From Cristatella mucedo (lineage: Eukaryota; Bryozoa; Phylactolaemata; Cristatellidae): a stretch of 64,000 bases of DNA. How positions within the stretch are numbered: position 1 is the first letter of the stretch; each line of letters starts with the position of its first letter. A program made the position numbers and the translations under genes. The stretch lies in NCBI GenBank assembly GCA_009760855.2, contig WPIO01000046.1, positions 1,855,501 to 1,919,500 on the forward strand, read 5' to 3'. Shown piece after piece: positions 1 through 9,565 of this stretch. The notes under the pieces were generated by a model. That model made no database searches and had not been told where the DNA came from. It was given only the letters and a program-made list of their open reading frames with translations.

Positions 1-461
1 TGAATTCATTATGTGCTATAATATCAACTTTGGTTATGGAATTCGTTCACTGTCCCGGGCAGCTGGATCTGGTTGGCTGTGCTGGACTGATGCTGGGGAT
101 GGACCGGCTTGTTATGATGGTAGCACTTCAGAATACCACTGCCACCCTTTGACTCGTGGTATTTAAATTAGCAGATTTTGACAATTTCTGTACTTTTACC
201 TCGTTGTGCCTCTATCTTTCTGTTGCTAAGGACGTCAATCCTTAGCTATTAAGCTGCTTCAGCCCAACAGCATTTAAATACGACCTCTCCCACTTGCATA
301 AACGCTTTAGCTCGGAGTGAATGTGAATAGGGCTGGTAAATCATCAGCCAGCCTTTACTTTTTACTTTCATTTACATGCAGCTGAAGTTACTGCTAGTTT
401 CTATGCTTAACTACCACTGTTGTGGCATGGAACTCCGGACGATGTTATTTATTGAGATTAG
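1..461. other. Unassigned sequence at left edge
   Basis: I see no convincing coding exon, RNA gene or repeat here. The stretch ends where the ATT-rich tail of a minus-strand LINE begins. Confidence 0.4.
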
Positions 462-1180
462 ATAATAATAATATATTAATAGTTGTACACTTGTACTTGT
501 ACTTGATATAGTACCCTCGGATAACTCAAGCTCTTTCTAGGCACTTTACGTTTGCTCCAAAAGGAAGCACGATCGAATGGTTAGTGGTAAGCGTGACATG
601 CACAGGGTCAGCAGGCAAGATATGTTTAGTGGCAGCATGCAGTGTCAGCACGCATAAGCACATGAAGGACGAATCACAGGGACTCGCTAAATGCTGTGAT
701 AAATAGGTGCGGTTTTAGTTTCTTTTTTAATGGGCTCGAGTCAGGGGCTGTCGTGACATAATTAGGGAGTGAGTTCCAGGCTTTGGTAGCATACGAACTA
801 AAGGCACGGTCTCCAAAGAATTTGAAGTTCGTATAGGTAGAGGTAAATGAGGTATAGGTAAACGATTGGATTCCGAAAAATTAGTGGTACGCTGTTTAGT
901 CTGGTGGGGAGTAGATTTGATAGGTAGGCTGTAACCAAAGGATGAAGGGACCTAAAAGTGAGTGACCGAACCTTGAAGTCGATCCGTTGCTTGACTAGGA
1001 ACCAGATTAAGTCAACGAGAAGTGGTGTGATGTGGCAATGCAACGCTCACGACAGACAAGCCTAGCTACTGCAGAGTTTTGCACCAGCTGTAAGCGCCAG
1101 ATTGCACAGGTCGTAAGCCAGCGAGCAGTGAGTTACAGAAATCAAGATGGGGTGTCACACATGCATTGACCATTTTAGAT

Positions 1181-1278
1181 ATAATAATAATAATAATATA
1201 ATAATAATACACTTAATAAAGCGCTCTCTCAGAGAACTCAAATTTTTTTCTAGGGGCTTTACATTTGCTGGAGAGGAA
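1181..1278 (-). mobile_element. Nested tail-only LINE fragment
   Basis: About 98 bp made only of the LINE 3' stem-loop and its ATT tail. It interrupts the coding part of the minus-strand LINE: the host codons for DKDTTSK are split between 1279 (GGATACCAC side) and 1180. This is an extremely 5'-truncated insertion into an older copy of the same family. No clear target-site duplication is visible. Confidence 0.65.
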
Positions 1279-1511
1279 GTGGTATCCCTGCCTAAACAAG
1301 CCCGAATTTTAGCAATGTTATGTAGGTGAAAGTAGGCAGGCGTGACTGTGGAGCTGATGTGTTCGACCTATGAGAGGTCACTTTAGAACCCGACACCTAG
1401 ATTTCGTGCAGATTCAACAGGATATATGCTGGGAGAGCCGATTTTGAGCGTTAGCCTTCCCAATTTCTGAGTCACACTTAGTTTGCCCGTAACTGGTAAG
1501 TTGGTTTTATC

Positions 1512-2231
1512 AGCATCGCTAAAATGTGGGCTGGCTTAGATAAGGATACCACGTCTAAGTTGGTCCATGCATTTGTGACATCCTGTCTTGACTTCTGTAA
1601 CTCACTGCTTGCTGGCCTACCGGCATGTGCAATCGGGCAATTACAGGTGCAAAACTCAGCAGGTATGCTTGTCTGTCGTGAGCGTCGCAGTTGCCACATC
1701 ACACCACTTCTCGCCGACCTGCACTGGCTACCAGTCAAGCAACGGATTGACTTCAAGGTTTTGTCGCTCACTTTTAGGTCACTTCATTCTTTGGCTACAG
1801 CCTATCTTTCAGATATACTACCCCATCAGGCCAAGCATCGTACCACCCGCTTTTCGGAATGCATCAGTTTACCAATACCTCGTACAAATATCAAATCCTT
1901 TGGAGATCGTGCATTTAGTTCGTATGCTCCCAAAGCCTGGAACTCCCTCCCGACTTGTGTCGGAACATCCCCTGACCTGACCACATTTAAAAAGAACTTA
2001 AAACACACGTATTTATGACAGCATTTAGTGGGTCCCTGTGATTCGTCCTTGATGTGCTTATGCGTGCTGACACTGTGCATGTCACCCCTAACCATGATAT
2101 TCATGTTGTTTATCAAGCATGATATTACTCACCATTCAATTGTGTTTCCCTTTGCAGCAAATGTAAAGTGCCTAGAAAGAGATTGAGTTCTTTGGGGGTG
2201 CTTTATCAAGTGCATTATAATTATTATTATC
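1512..2231 (+). mobile_element. 5'-truncated LINE copy nested in minus-strand LINE
   Basis: A plus-strand copy of about 720 bp starts at the codons for SIAKI and runs through the C-terminal RT block to the stem-loop tail at 2150-2230. Its frame is open for 1524-2018 (164 codons, with RIDFKVLSLTFRSLHSL). The flanks are the two halves of the older minus-strand LINE, with a possible 4-bp duplication ATCA at 1509-1512 and 2229-2232. It is therefore younger than its host element. Confidence 0.8.
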
Positions 2232-3060
2232 ATTCAATTTGAGAAAGTGGGCTGCCATCCATGTGGAAATGTCATCAATGCATGCAGCAAGGGAATTGAG
2301 ATAATTCGATGTCCTAGAGGGCTAGGAGGGATGAAAGCAAAGTTGAAACTGGGTGTCATCTGCATAGAAGTGAAAGCCTAGATTGTGCTTGGCAATCACA
2401 TTGGTAAGAGGGAGAGTATAAACCGTGAAAAGAGGTGGACCAAGGAAGCACTGAGTTCTGAAGTAACCCATACTTCATTGGTTCATCTGATGATTTGTTT
2501 CTGTTCACATCAAGTCTCCCATTGAGATAGGGCTTACACCATTGCAGTGCAGTGCCAATGATGCCTAGGCGAGATAAGAGGCACTCGAAAAGGATTTAAT
2601 TATCAATAGTATCAAAGGCTGCCGAAAGTTAAAAGAAAACAAAAAAAGAGACTACCTGAGTCTGCATTCCTAAGTAGTTTGTTATATACCTGAAGCAATG
2701 ATGATTCTACCGAGTGGTTAGGTTTAAGACTAGACTGTAACTCACTAGCAAGGTTTGAAGTTTCAATATATGAGTCTAGCTGGTCTGCCACGACTCGTTC
2801 CAGTGTCTTTAATAGGAACGGTAGAAGGGAGACTGAGTGGAAGTCGTTCAAGTTCTCTTGGTCTAGTATTGCTTTCTTGAGTAGTGGCCTGGCTACAGCC
2901 TTTTGAAAGGTGCTGGGACATGACCAGAAACTAATGACGTATTTATGATGTTATCTCTGCATGGCAGCAGCAGATCAATGCATCGTAGAAGCAGGACAGT
3001 GGGAATGGGGTCCAAAGGACTACTTTTCTTATATTGGGATGTGACCTTTAGGACGAGGTC

Positions 3061-3390
3061 ACTAGTGACCTCCTTGAATGTGGACATTCAGGTGCTGCAT
3101 GGAGTTGAGGGACAGCATTCTATGGTGATGCTGCCATCTTAGGGATGGACACCTTGATCTTGTCAGTCTTCGTGACAAAGAACCTAGTGACATGATCTGC
3201 TAGATCATCACAGGGATCATTAGGTACTAGTGACCTCCTTGAATGTGGACATTCAGGTGCTGCATGGAGTTGAGGGACAGCATTCTATGGTGATGCTGCC
3301 ATCTTAGGGATGGACTCCCTGATCTTGTCAGTCTTCGTGACAAAGAACCTAGTGACATGATCTGCTAGATCATCACAGGGATCATTAGGT
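3061..3390. repeat. 165-bp tandem duplication inside LINE
   Basis: Two adjacent units, 3061-3225 and 3226-3390, each start with ACTAGTGACCTCC and end with CATTAGGT. They differ at only about two positions (GGACACCTTG against GGACTCCCTG). 165 is 55 codons, so the duplication kept the reading frame. No other LINE copy in the window has it. Confidence 0.92.
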
Positions 3391-4510
3391 ATGGAGCTCG
3401 CATGGGAGCACTTGAGGAGATCGTTGATCGTCGACATCAGCATTTTTGGATTGTGCATCTGTGAATCAAAATGTTTTTATAGAAGCTAGACTTGGCCCTT
3501 GGTAGAATCGATTTGTACGATTTACAGCAGATATTCTCGCACGGACAGCATTGATGTCAATTGTCCTGAGGTTTTGCTATTCACAGGTGATTTCCCATGA
3601 CGACTAGGGCACACATTGTAAACTGAATGAGATCTGTATGTCGGCAGATAAGCAGAATTTGATCATATTTGGTGATGACACCGTGCAGTTGTAAAAGAAA
3701 ATTTGGTTGAGTGTGTGGCCTTTGATGTGAGTAGGGCCATACACAAGAAACAATGAGTCAGTGTATGAAATTCAGTTCTGAAACTCAGATAAGTTATCAC
3801 AATGAGTGTGGAAATCACCCATAACGAAGAAAGGTCGATTTCTTGCACTCATAATCAAAATGAGCATAATGAAATCATGAAATGAGATAAGATAAATCTG
3901 AGATAAAGGCGCGATTGGTTTCTGGAGGACGATAGACTACTGCCACCATGGGTAGCTTTTTTTCGGGCGAACTCAAAACTACAGATTCGAAAGAATGCTT
4001 TGTCAGGAGGAGAGTGATTAAATGCAGAAGCATTTTGGAGCCACAACTATGGTCGGTTTTAGCCTATGGCACATGACTTTCTGGCCAACCCATCACTGCT
4101 CAGTGCTTTAACCCTTGTCATCTCCACATTATGTGTGTGTTGTATAGACTAAAATGCGAATGCAGAATTGATCCAAGTGGTCTTGTAAGAGCGTGAAGCT
4201 TTTAGTACAGCCGTGAAACGGTGCCCAGAGTAGCTGCATGTTAAAGTCTGGTTGTTTGCACTAGCATTGTTGCAGTGAGCTCTGTTGAGGGTGTGCAAAA
4301 AAAGGCAATCCTATCGGCCACCTGCATTGTATGGAACTCATGTGCCTGCCAGATGCACAGTCCTGATCTAAATCTTGTTGTGATGAGACTGTAAATATTT
4401 TTCATTCCATGGCAGTTTAGTATGCTGTCAATGAGATGTGCACCATGCCTAAGACCAAACCGACTTCTAAATCTTTTGACGTAGGGAACAACAATTGGGC
4501 ACACTTGCTA

Positions 4511-4889
4511 CAATACTGATTCGTTACACAACAGCAATAGGTGAAAACCTAGAACGTTCTTATCCTGCCTTGTAAATTAAAGGCAGCGTTCTCACCTTAC
4601 TAATAGCCCAATGCACTCGTTTGTGTGGTAAGTGCTCAGTGCCATACTGTTTGTATATCCTGCTAGTCACTCATTTGGTACCTGATTGCTTAGAATTGGT
4701 CACTCATTTTTTTGCGTTTTTACTTCTTACCCAATCTTGGATGCCTTTCTTTACTGGACGCCTTGCCTCAACCGTTGTAGGACCTTCACACGTTGTACGA
4801 CCTATTCAGAAGAACTACTGCATTGTTTGTGCAGGGTGCGAAACTGCTTCATGAAGACAAGTAAGAAGCCTAGTGATCCCTGACTGCTC
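4511..4889. other. Unassigned stretch
   Basis: No recognisable gene or repeat. The open frame at 4621-4854 lacks any family signature and has no convincing splice signals. Confidence 0.35.
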
Positions 4890-5010
4890 TTTTGCAGACG
4901 TTTGCCTAGGGGCAATGTGTTTTCACTTTACTACCAAAGTCGGGGATTTGATTCTTGATTGCCCACTGTAAGCTGGGGCGATTGCTGCTACGGCTCTTCT
5001 GCCCCTGTAA
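4890..5010 (+). mobile_element. SINE-B (tRNA-derived) partial copy
   Basis: It matches the other SINE-B copies (44875-45025, reverse of 5875-6000) through the B-box-like GGGATTTGATTC, the following TTGCCCAC block and the GGCTCTTCTGC block. The left end is eroded. Confidence 0.5.
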
Positions 5011-5021
5011 TGATAACATAC

Positions 5022-5108
5022 CGATGTATAGTGCCCTCAGAGAACTTCGTCTCTTTCTAGGCACTTTACATATGCTATAAAGGAAGTTTGCTCGAATGGT
5101 TAGTGTTA
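5022..5108 (-). mobile_element. LINE 3' tail fragment
   Basis: Contains CCCTCAGAGAACTTCGTCTC and TTTCTAGGCACTTTACA, the reverse complement of the LINE stem-loop tail. No coding sequence is attached. Confidence 0.65.
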
Positions 5109-5874
5109 AAATGCTCATATATACACCCCTATTTACACGAGGCTGTAAATCAAGATAACTTTTGCCTAATGTTTATGTGAGTGAGGGCACTACGGTTTGC
5201 ATCGGTGCTGCCATGTATCTTGGCCAGAGGCCCAGCACTATGCTATCTAGCATTAGCAGGCAGTGCCTTTTTGGGCTAAGGACTGTGTATTAAATTTTGA
5301 CAGAAGAATGAAACACCGTCTCTTTGATGTATTCATTTGCCTTCACGCAGCAGTAAAATATTGTGAACAACAATCTGAGCAAGGTTTGAGTATATATGTT
5401 TTATTTTTGCAAGCCAGCAAGCCTTGATAATTTTGGGCCTGTGTGTAGTCTGCCACTACTATCCAAGGCTAATTACCAGACCCTAAGAATAAGCAAACCG
5501 AAAAGTTCTTATGCCAATGCAATTTCTAAAGCCTACAACGAGTTGGTCAATCTACTATGCCCAAGTACAACTACAGCTATTGAGGATGATTGCATGGTAT
5601 GTGAAAGCACTTGTTCCACCGTCCTGAGGCAGCTGTGAGAGGAGCAATACGTGTGTGTCCTTATGCTTTGTTCATGTTGTGTTCACACAGATATGACGAC
5701 ATTGTAATGTATCTATCACTAGTAAACAATTTCACTCATTATCAAGAGCAATATACAATGTTGCAAATAGAGACAGACAAGCCGGCTTCCTATTGTGTCG
5801 CTAGGTATCATTGAGTGCCAGACCTGAGTAGGCTTTCAAGCCTATACTGCTGATCTCAAAGTTAAAGATTAGGT
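5109..5874. other. Unassigned; weak exon or decayed RT fragment at 5414-5596
   Basis: A pyrimidine-rich acceptor (TTTTATTTTTGCAAG) precedes an open frame at 5414-5596 that ends before a GTATGT donor-like site. The start of the frame (NFGPVCSLPLLSK) resembles the LINE motif [13 protein letters not shown], so decayed RT is the simpler reading. Its phase does not match the downstream exon at 8548. Confidence 0.3.
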
Positions 5875-6000
5875 GATTCAATAGCCTCATTGGCCTTAAC
5901 GGCTATCATCCCCACTTGCAGTGGGCAATAAAGGATCGACCACTTCGTGGACTAGAATCTATGATCTGGATGGTGAAGAGCAAGAACCGTACCCCTAGAC
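5875..6000 (-). mobile_element. SINE-B copy
   Basis: The reverse complement has the SINE-B order: tRNA-like head, TCCTTTATTGCCCACTGCAA, then GATAGCCGTTAAGGC and AATGAGGCTATT. It is colinear with the copies at 44875-45025 and 15300-15450. Confidence 0.6.
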
Positions 6001-6180
6001 TAAAACCCAGAACCTAGATTGACGTGACACTTGTGAGTGATGGGCTCTGCCTTTTGATTGATGTGCCATGTGCTAGAGAGCTTACCTGTGCATGATTCAG
6101 TTAATGTTGTTAGCTAGAGGCCTTACGAACCTGTAACCACTACGTCTTTATGTTTCCTTTAGCAAACTGTCTTAAGCATA

Positions 6181-6242
6181 ATAATACATTTGTTATAGTG
6201 TCCTCAGAGAACTCAATCTCTTTCTAGATGCATTACATTTAC
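6181..6242 (-). mobile_element. LINE 3' tail fragment
   Basis: Reverse-orientation tail (TCCTCAGAGAACTCAATCTC, TTTCTAGATGCATTACATTT) lying directly against the 5' end of the plus-strand LINE at 6243. Confidence 0.6.
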
Positions 6243-7330
6243 ACTGTACCTTTGCTTTGATCCCTCCCAACTTTCGAGCACCTCAAATTCTCTCAACTCA
6301 CTTGCTGCATGTATTGATGACATCCGCACATGGATAGCAGCAAATTTTCTAAAACTAAATGACGATAAAACTAACTTACTAGTTATGGGCAAACCCAGTG
6401 ATTCACAAATTGGAAAGGCTGACGCTCAAAATTGTCTCTGCCAGCATATCTCCAGTTGAATCAGCTCGAAATCTAGGTGTCATATTCCAAAGTGACCTCT
6501 CGTTAGACGACCATATCAGCTCCACAGTCAAATCTGCCTATTTTCAGCTTCATAGCATTGCTAAAATTCGGGCTTGTTTAGATAAGGATACCACGTCCAA
6601 GTTGGTCCGTGCATTCGTGACATCCCGTCTCGACTTCTGCAACTCACTGCTCACTGGCCTACCGGCATGTGCGATCGGGCGATTGCAGCTGGTGCAAAAC
6701 TCCGCAGCTAGGCTTGTCTGTCGTGAGCGTCGCGGTTGCCACATTACTCCACTTGTCGCCGACCTGCACTGGCTACCAGTCAAGCAACGGATTGACTTCA
6801 AGGTTTTGTCGCTCACTTTTAGGTCACTTCATTCTTTGGCTCCAGCCTATCTCTCAGATGTACTCCCCCATCAGGCCAAGCATCGTACCACCCGCTTTTC
6901 GGAATCCAACAGTCTAGAAATACCTCATACAAACCTTGAATCTTTTTGAGACCGTGCATTTAGTTCATATGCTCTCAAAGCCTGGAACTCCCTCCCGACC
7001 TGCGTCAGAACATCCCCCGACCTGACCACATTTAAAAGGAACCTAAAAACACCTATTTAGGACAGCATTTAGTGGGTCCCTGTGATTCGTCCTTGATGTG
7101 CTTATGCGTGCTGACACTGTGCATGCTGCCACTAACCACATTTGCATGCTGACCCTGTGCATGTCACCCCTAACTATGTTATTCATTTTGTTTGTTTTTC
7201 AAGCATGATTTTACTCGCCATTCAGTTGCATTTCCATTTGCAGCAAATTTAAAGCACCTAGAAAGACATTGAGTTCTCTGAGGGCGCTTTATCAAGTGCA
7301 TTATTATTATTATTATTATTATTATACTTA
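6243..7330 (+). mobile_element. 5'-truncated LINE, RT C-terminal half and 3' UTR
   Basis: It begins inside the RT region just after the YADD position and runs to the stem-loop tail and (ATT)n at 7235-7325. The main frame 6398-6949 is preceded by a 2-base deletion relative to the copy at 30105 (CCCAGTGATTC against CCCAGTGTGATTC). It is closed by a TGA in the codons that read KSFGD elsewhere. It is close in sequence to the copies at 29349 and 51193, so it is a fairly young but dead insertion. Confidence 0.88.
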
Positions 7331-7663
7331 ATGTTACGTACCTGTCTAAGCATGATACTGTGCATGTCATTTACCCTTGGTCGTTGATTCTCTTGCAATG
7401 AGCTGTTAAGAGTCTGGCTACTGATTTAGTTCTCTTACAGCCCAATGCAAGCAATATATTATTGTGATTAAGCTCTTGGTGAGCTTTGTTGCATAACTTG
7501 GGTCTGACACTTAAAAATGGTGGCATAGATTTAGTTGCTGGCAAAAGTGGTAGCTACTGCTTCCGGTGGTAATAATGCTGTCTTGGAACAGCAGACCTTG
7601 TTACACTGATCCCATTTTGCATCTTTTTCTGATTAACTCTGGCTGCATGGTATTATTTACTTA

Positions 7664-7749
7664 GTTCGTGCTTCCTTTGCAGCAAATGTAAAGTGCCTAG
7701 AAAGAGATTGAGTTTGCTTAGGGCACTGTATCAAATTATTATTATTACT
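7664..7749 (+). mobile_element. LINE 3' tail fragment
   Basis: Tail-only copy: TTTGCAGCAAATGTAAAGTG, then CTAGAAAGAGATTGAG and a short ATT run. Confidence 0.65.
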
Positions 7750-8547
7750 TAGTGCTGGCTGCATTTTTCCAATAGAATTTTATTTGTGCGGCCTTTCTTT
7801 TTTCTGCCTGGGATCCTAACTGGAGCTAGCTACGTGTAGAGTCATGGCAGTTACCCATTGCCAAGCCCAGGGGATTTCCATTTGCCCTTTGTCAAGACCC
7901 TACCAACTAATGAAAGATTTCTGCATTGACAAAGCTGCCTTTATGCCTGTCGCATTCAGCCTCATCCCTGTTACAGCTTCAACTAAAGCTGGGCAGCGTT
8001 TGCATGCTCACTGGCTGTTATTTTCAGTCTTTGAAACCGTCGAACAAGTGGCGTATTACATCTTGGGGTTGATGTCTTACTCTTTCAATGCACACTTGGC
8101 TGGTCATGCTAGGTCACACGTTTGCATCACCGCGCGTTTTGATGTCACCGGTGGCATTCAGGAATACGTCGCTTTTCTCGGAAACCCAAAAAAGGCAAGA
8201 TGTAGCAAGAGACCTTGTTGATTTAAGCAGATGTATTAGTTCGCTTGATCATACGACTGAATAGCCAATATTGTATGACGAGAGTGTACCTTAATTTGCT
8301 ATTGATTGAATAGACTTGATGTTATGCCATGCTGGTGCATTTCAAGGGTAGCATCATCCTGTATACTAAACTTAATAAGGGACAAGTTCTTAGGATAGTG
8401 TTACATGATAATGCTTTGCCGTGCTACCATTTTTGTCATGTTTACATTTGGTATATTGTATTTAGAATTCTGATAAGTGTTCTAATATCATGTAGACAAC
8501 TTATTGGCATGGTCGGTAAACATGGCATGTCAATGCTTGTTTTACAG
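7750..8547. other. Upstream intron or flank of the unknown gene
   Basis: No exon could be assigned. The 125-codon open frame at 7844-8221 shows no domain, and no donor there fits the phase of the exon at 8548. At 8541-8547 TTTACAG forms the acceptor of that exon. Confidence 0.35.
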
Positions 8548-8701
8548 GCATGAACTGGCTATACAGTGGTTGCTCGAAGCATACCGCTCCAATGAGCAGC
8601 TGCTTAAGCTGTACGACGAACATGACCAAGACAGTCTGAAGCGGCAGCATGCTGCAATGGATACTGCAATACTTTCATACTACCGGCGCATATGCCTTTT
8701 A
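8548..8701 (+). CDS. Unknown gene, exon A
   Basis: One base completes a codon, then 51 codons in frame from CAT at 8549. It ends at phase 0 before GTAAGT. Charged helical content (LLKLYDEHDQDSLKRQH). Confidence 0.72.
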
Positions 8702-9529
8702 GTAAGTGTTGTCTTTGTCACAGCAGATGCAGCTACTGAGGCTTGCACAGTGTACTTTCTGAGTAAATGTGTGAGCTGAAGATTGAATTGGCAATACGTC
8801 AGGCAGTATATTGCAAATTGCAGAAAGCCACACGGATGCCAGTGGCCGTGATGGCCAACCCAGTCTCATAGAAATAAAATTCGGATTTTGGGTCCGCTGT
8901 TCTCCATCGGCGACTTCCACTTGAGTATTATGCTATCACGGTACCGAGGACCTTACACGGAGCATCTTATCTTCTATCTTCAATGGAATTGTCTATTCGA
9001 ACGTGTGTGCATGTGTGTGCTCGCGAGGGCAGTGGCATAGATAGGTGCGGATACTCCAAGCCCTCCTTCAGCTGGATAGCATGCCACTGTTTAGTATGCA
9101 TCATTCACTATGAGTCACTGTCTCGGGTAAGGTCAAGCTTGAGTCGTCTTTACAGGTTAATAATAGCTATAATAATAGTAAAATATTCATATGGCAATCT
9201 AAGAGAACGAAAATCTCTGTGAGCACTTTCCATATTCTTGAAAAGAGCCATTTCAGTCGGAGCTTTGCCCATTACCATATGCCTGGCTTTACTCCTGCTC
9301 GACTGTGTGGGCTACCCATATTAGTAATTCAAATCTTGAATTGATTGGGTTCCTAAAATAATACAACATTGACCTGTCACCACTGTAGTGCTCTGTGCTT
9401 ATTGGAACTGCAGGTCTGGTCTGAGGAGTGTAGAAATTATATTACTCAGCATTCAATCGCGTTTCCCTTTGCAGCAAATGTAAAGCGCCTAGAAAGAGAT
9501 TGAGTTCTCTGAGGGCGCTTTATCAAGTG

Positions 9530-9565
<36 letters not shown>

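Larger units (their letters stand above)
462..4510 (-). mobile_element. Composite non-LTR retrotransposon (L2/CR1-like LINE), decayed
   Basis: Read on the minus strand from ~4510 down to 462, this is one LINE from its endonuclease region through reverse transcriptase to the 3' tail. Recognisable pieces are the RT start near 2850 (NDFHSVSLLPFLLKTLERVV), the segment before the nested copy (2240-2400, ending at the FLKLND position) and, beyond that copy, the C-terminal block with QRIDFKVRSLTFRSLHP (798-1043). The two halves join at adjacent codons (LND then DKTN) once the plus-strand insertion at 1512-2231 is removed. Stops and frameshifts in every part make it inactive. The 3' end at 462-560 has the stem-loop and an ATT tail. 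The segment above 4060 is weakly similar, so the 5' limit is approximate. Confidence 0.85.

Noticed and set aside
1279-2231. Twin-priming (5' inversion) of one LINE
   Set aside because: Both orientations have their own 3' tails, and the minus halves on either side of the plus copy join at consecutive codons, so nested insertion explains the structure better.
3061-3390. CRISPR-like or satellite array
   Set aside because: Only two units with no spacers, inside a LINE; it is a simple tandem duplication.
5414-5596. Upstream exon of the unknown gene
   Set aside because: Its donor phase does not fit the exon at 8548 and its start resembles decayed LINE RT. Kept only as an unassigned note.
7844-8221. 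125-codon frame as a gene
   Set aside because: No family signature, no fitting splice sites to the exon at 8548, average base composition.
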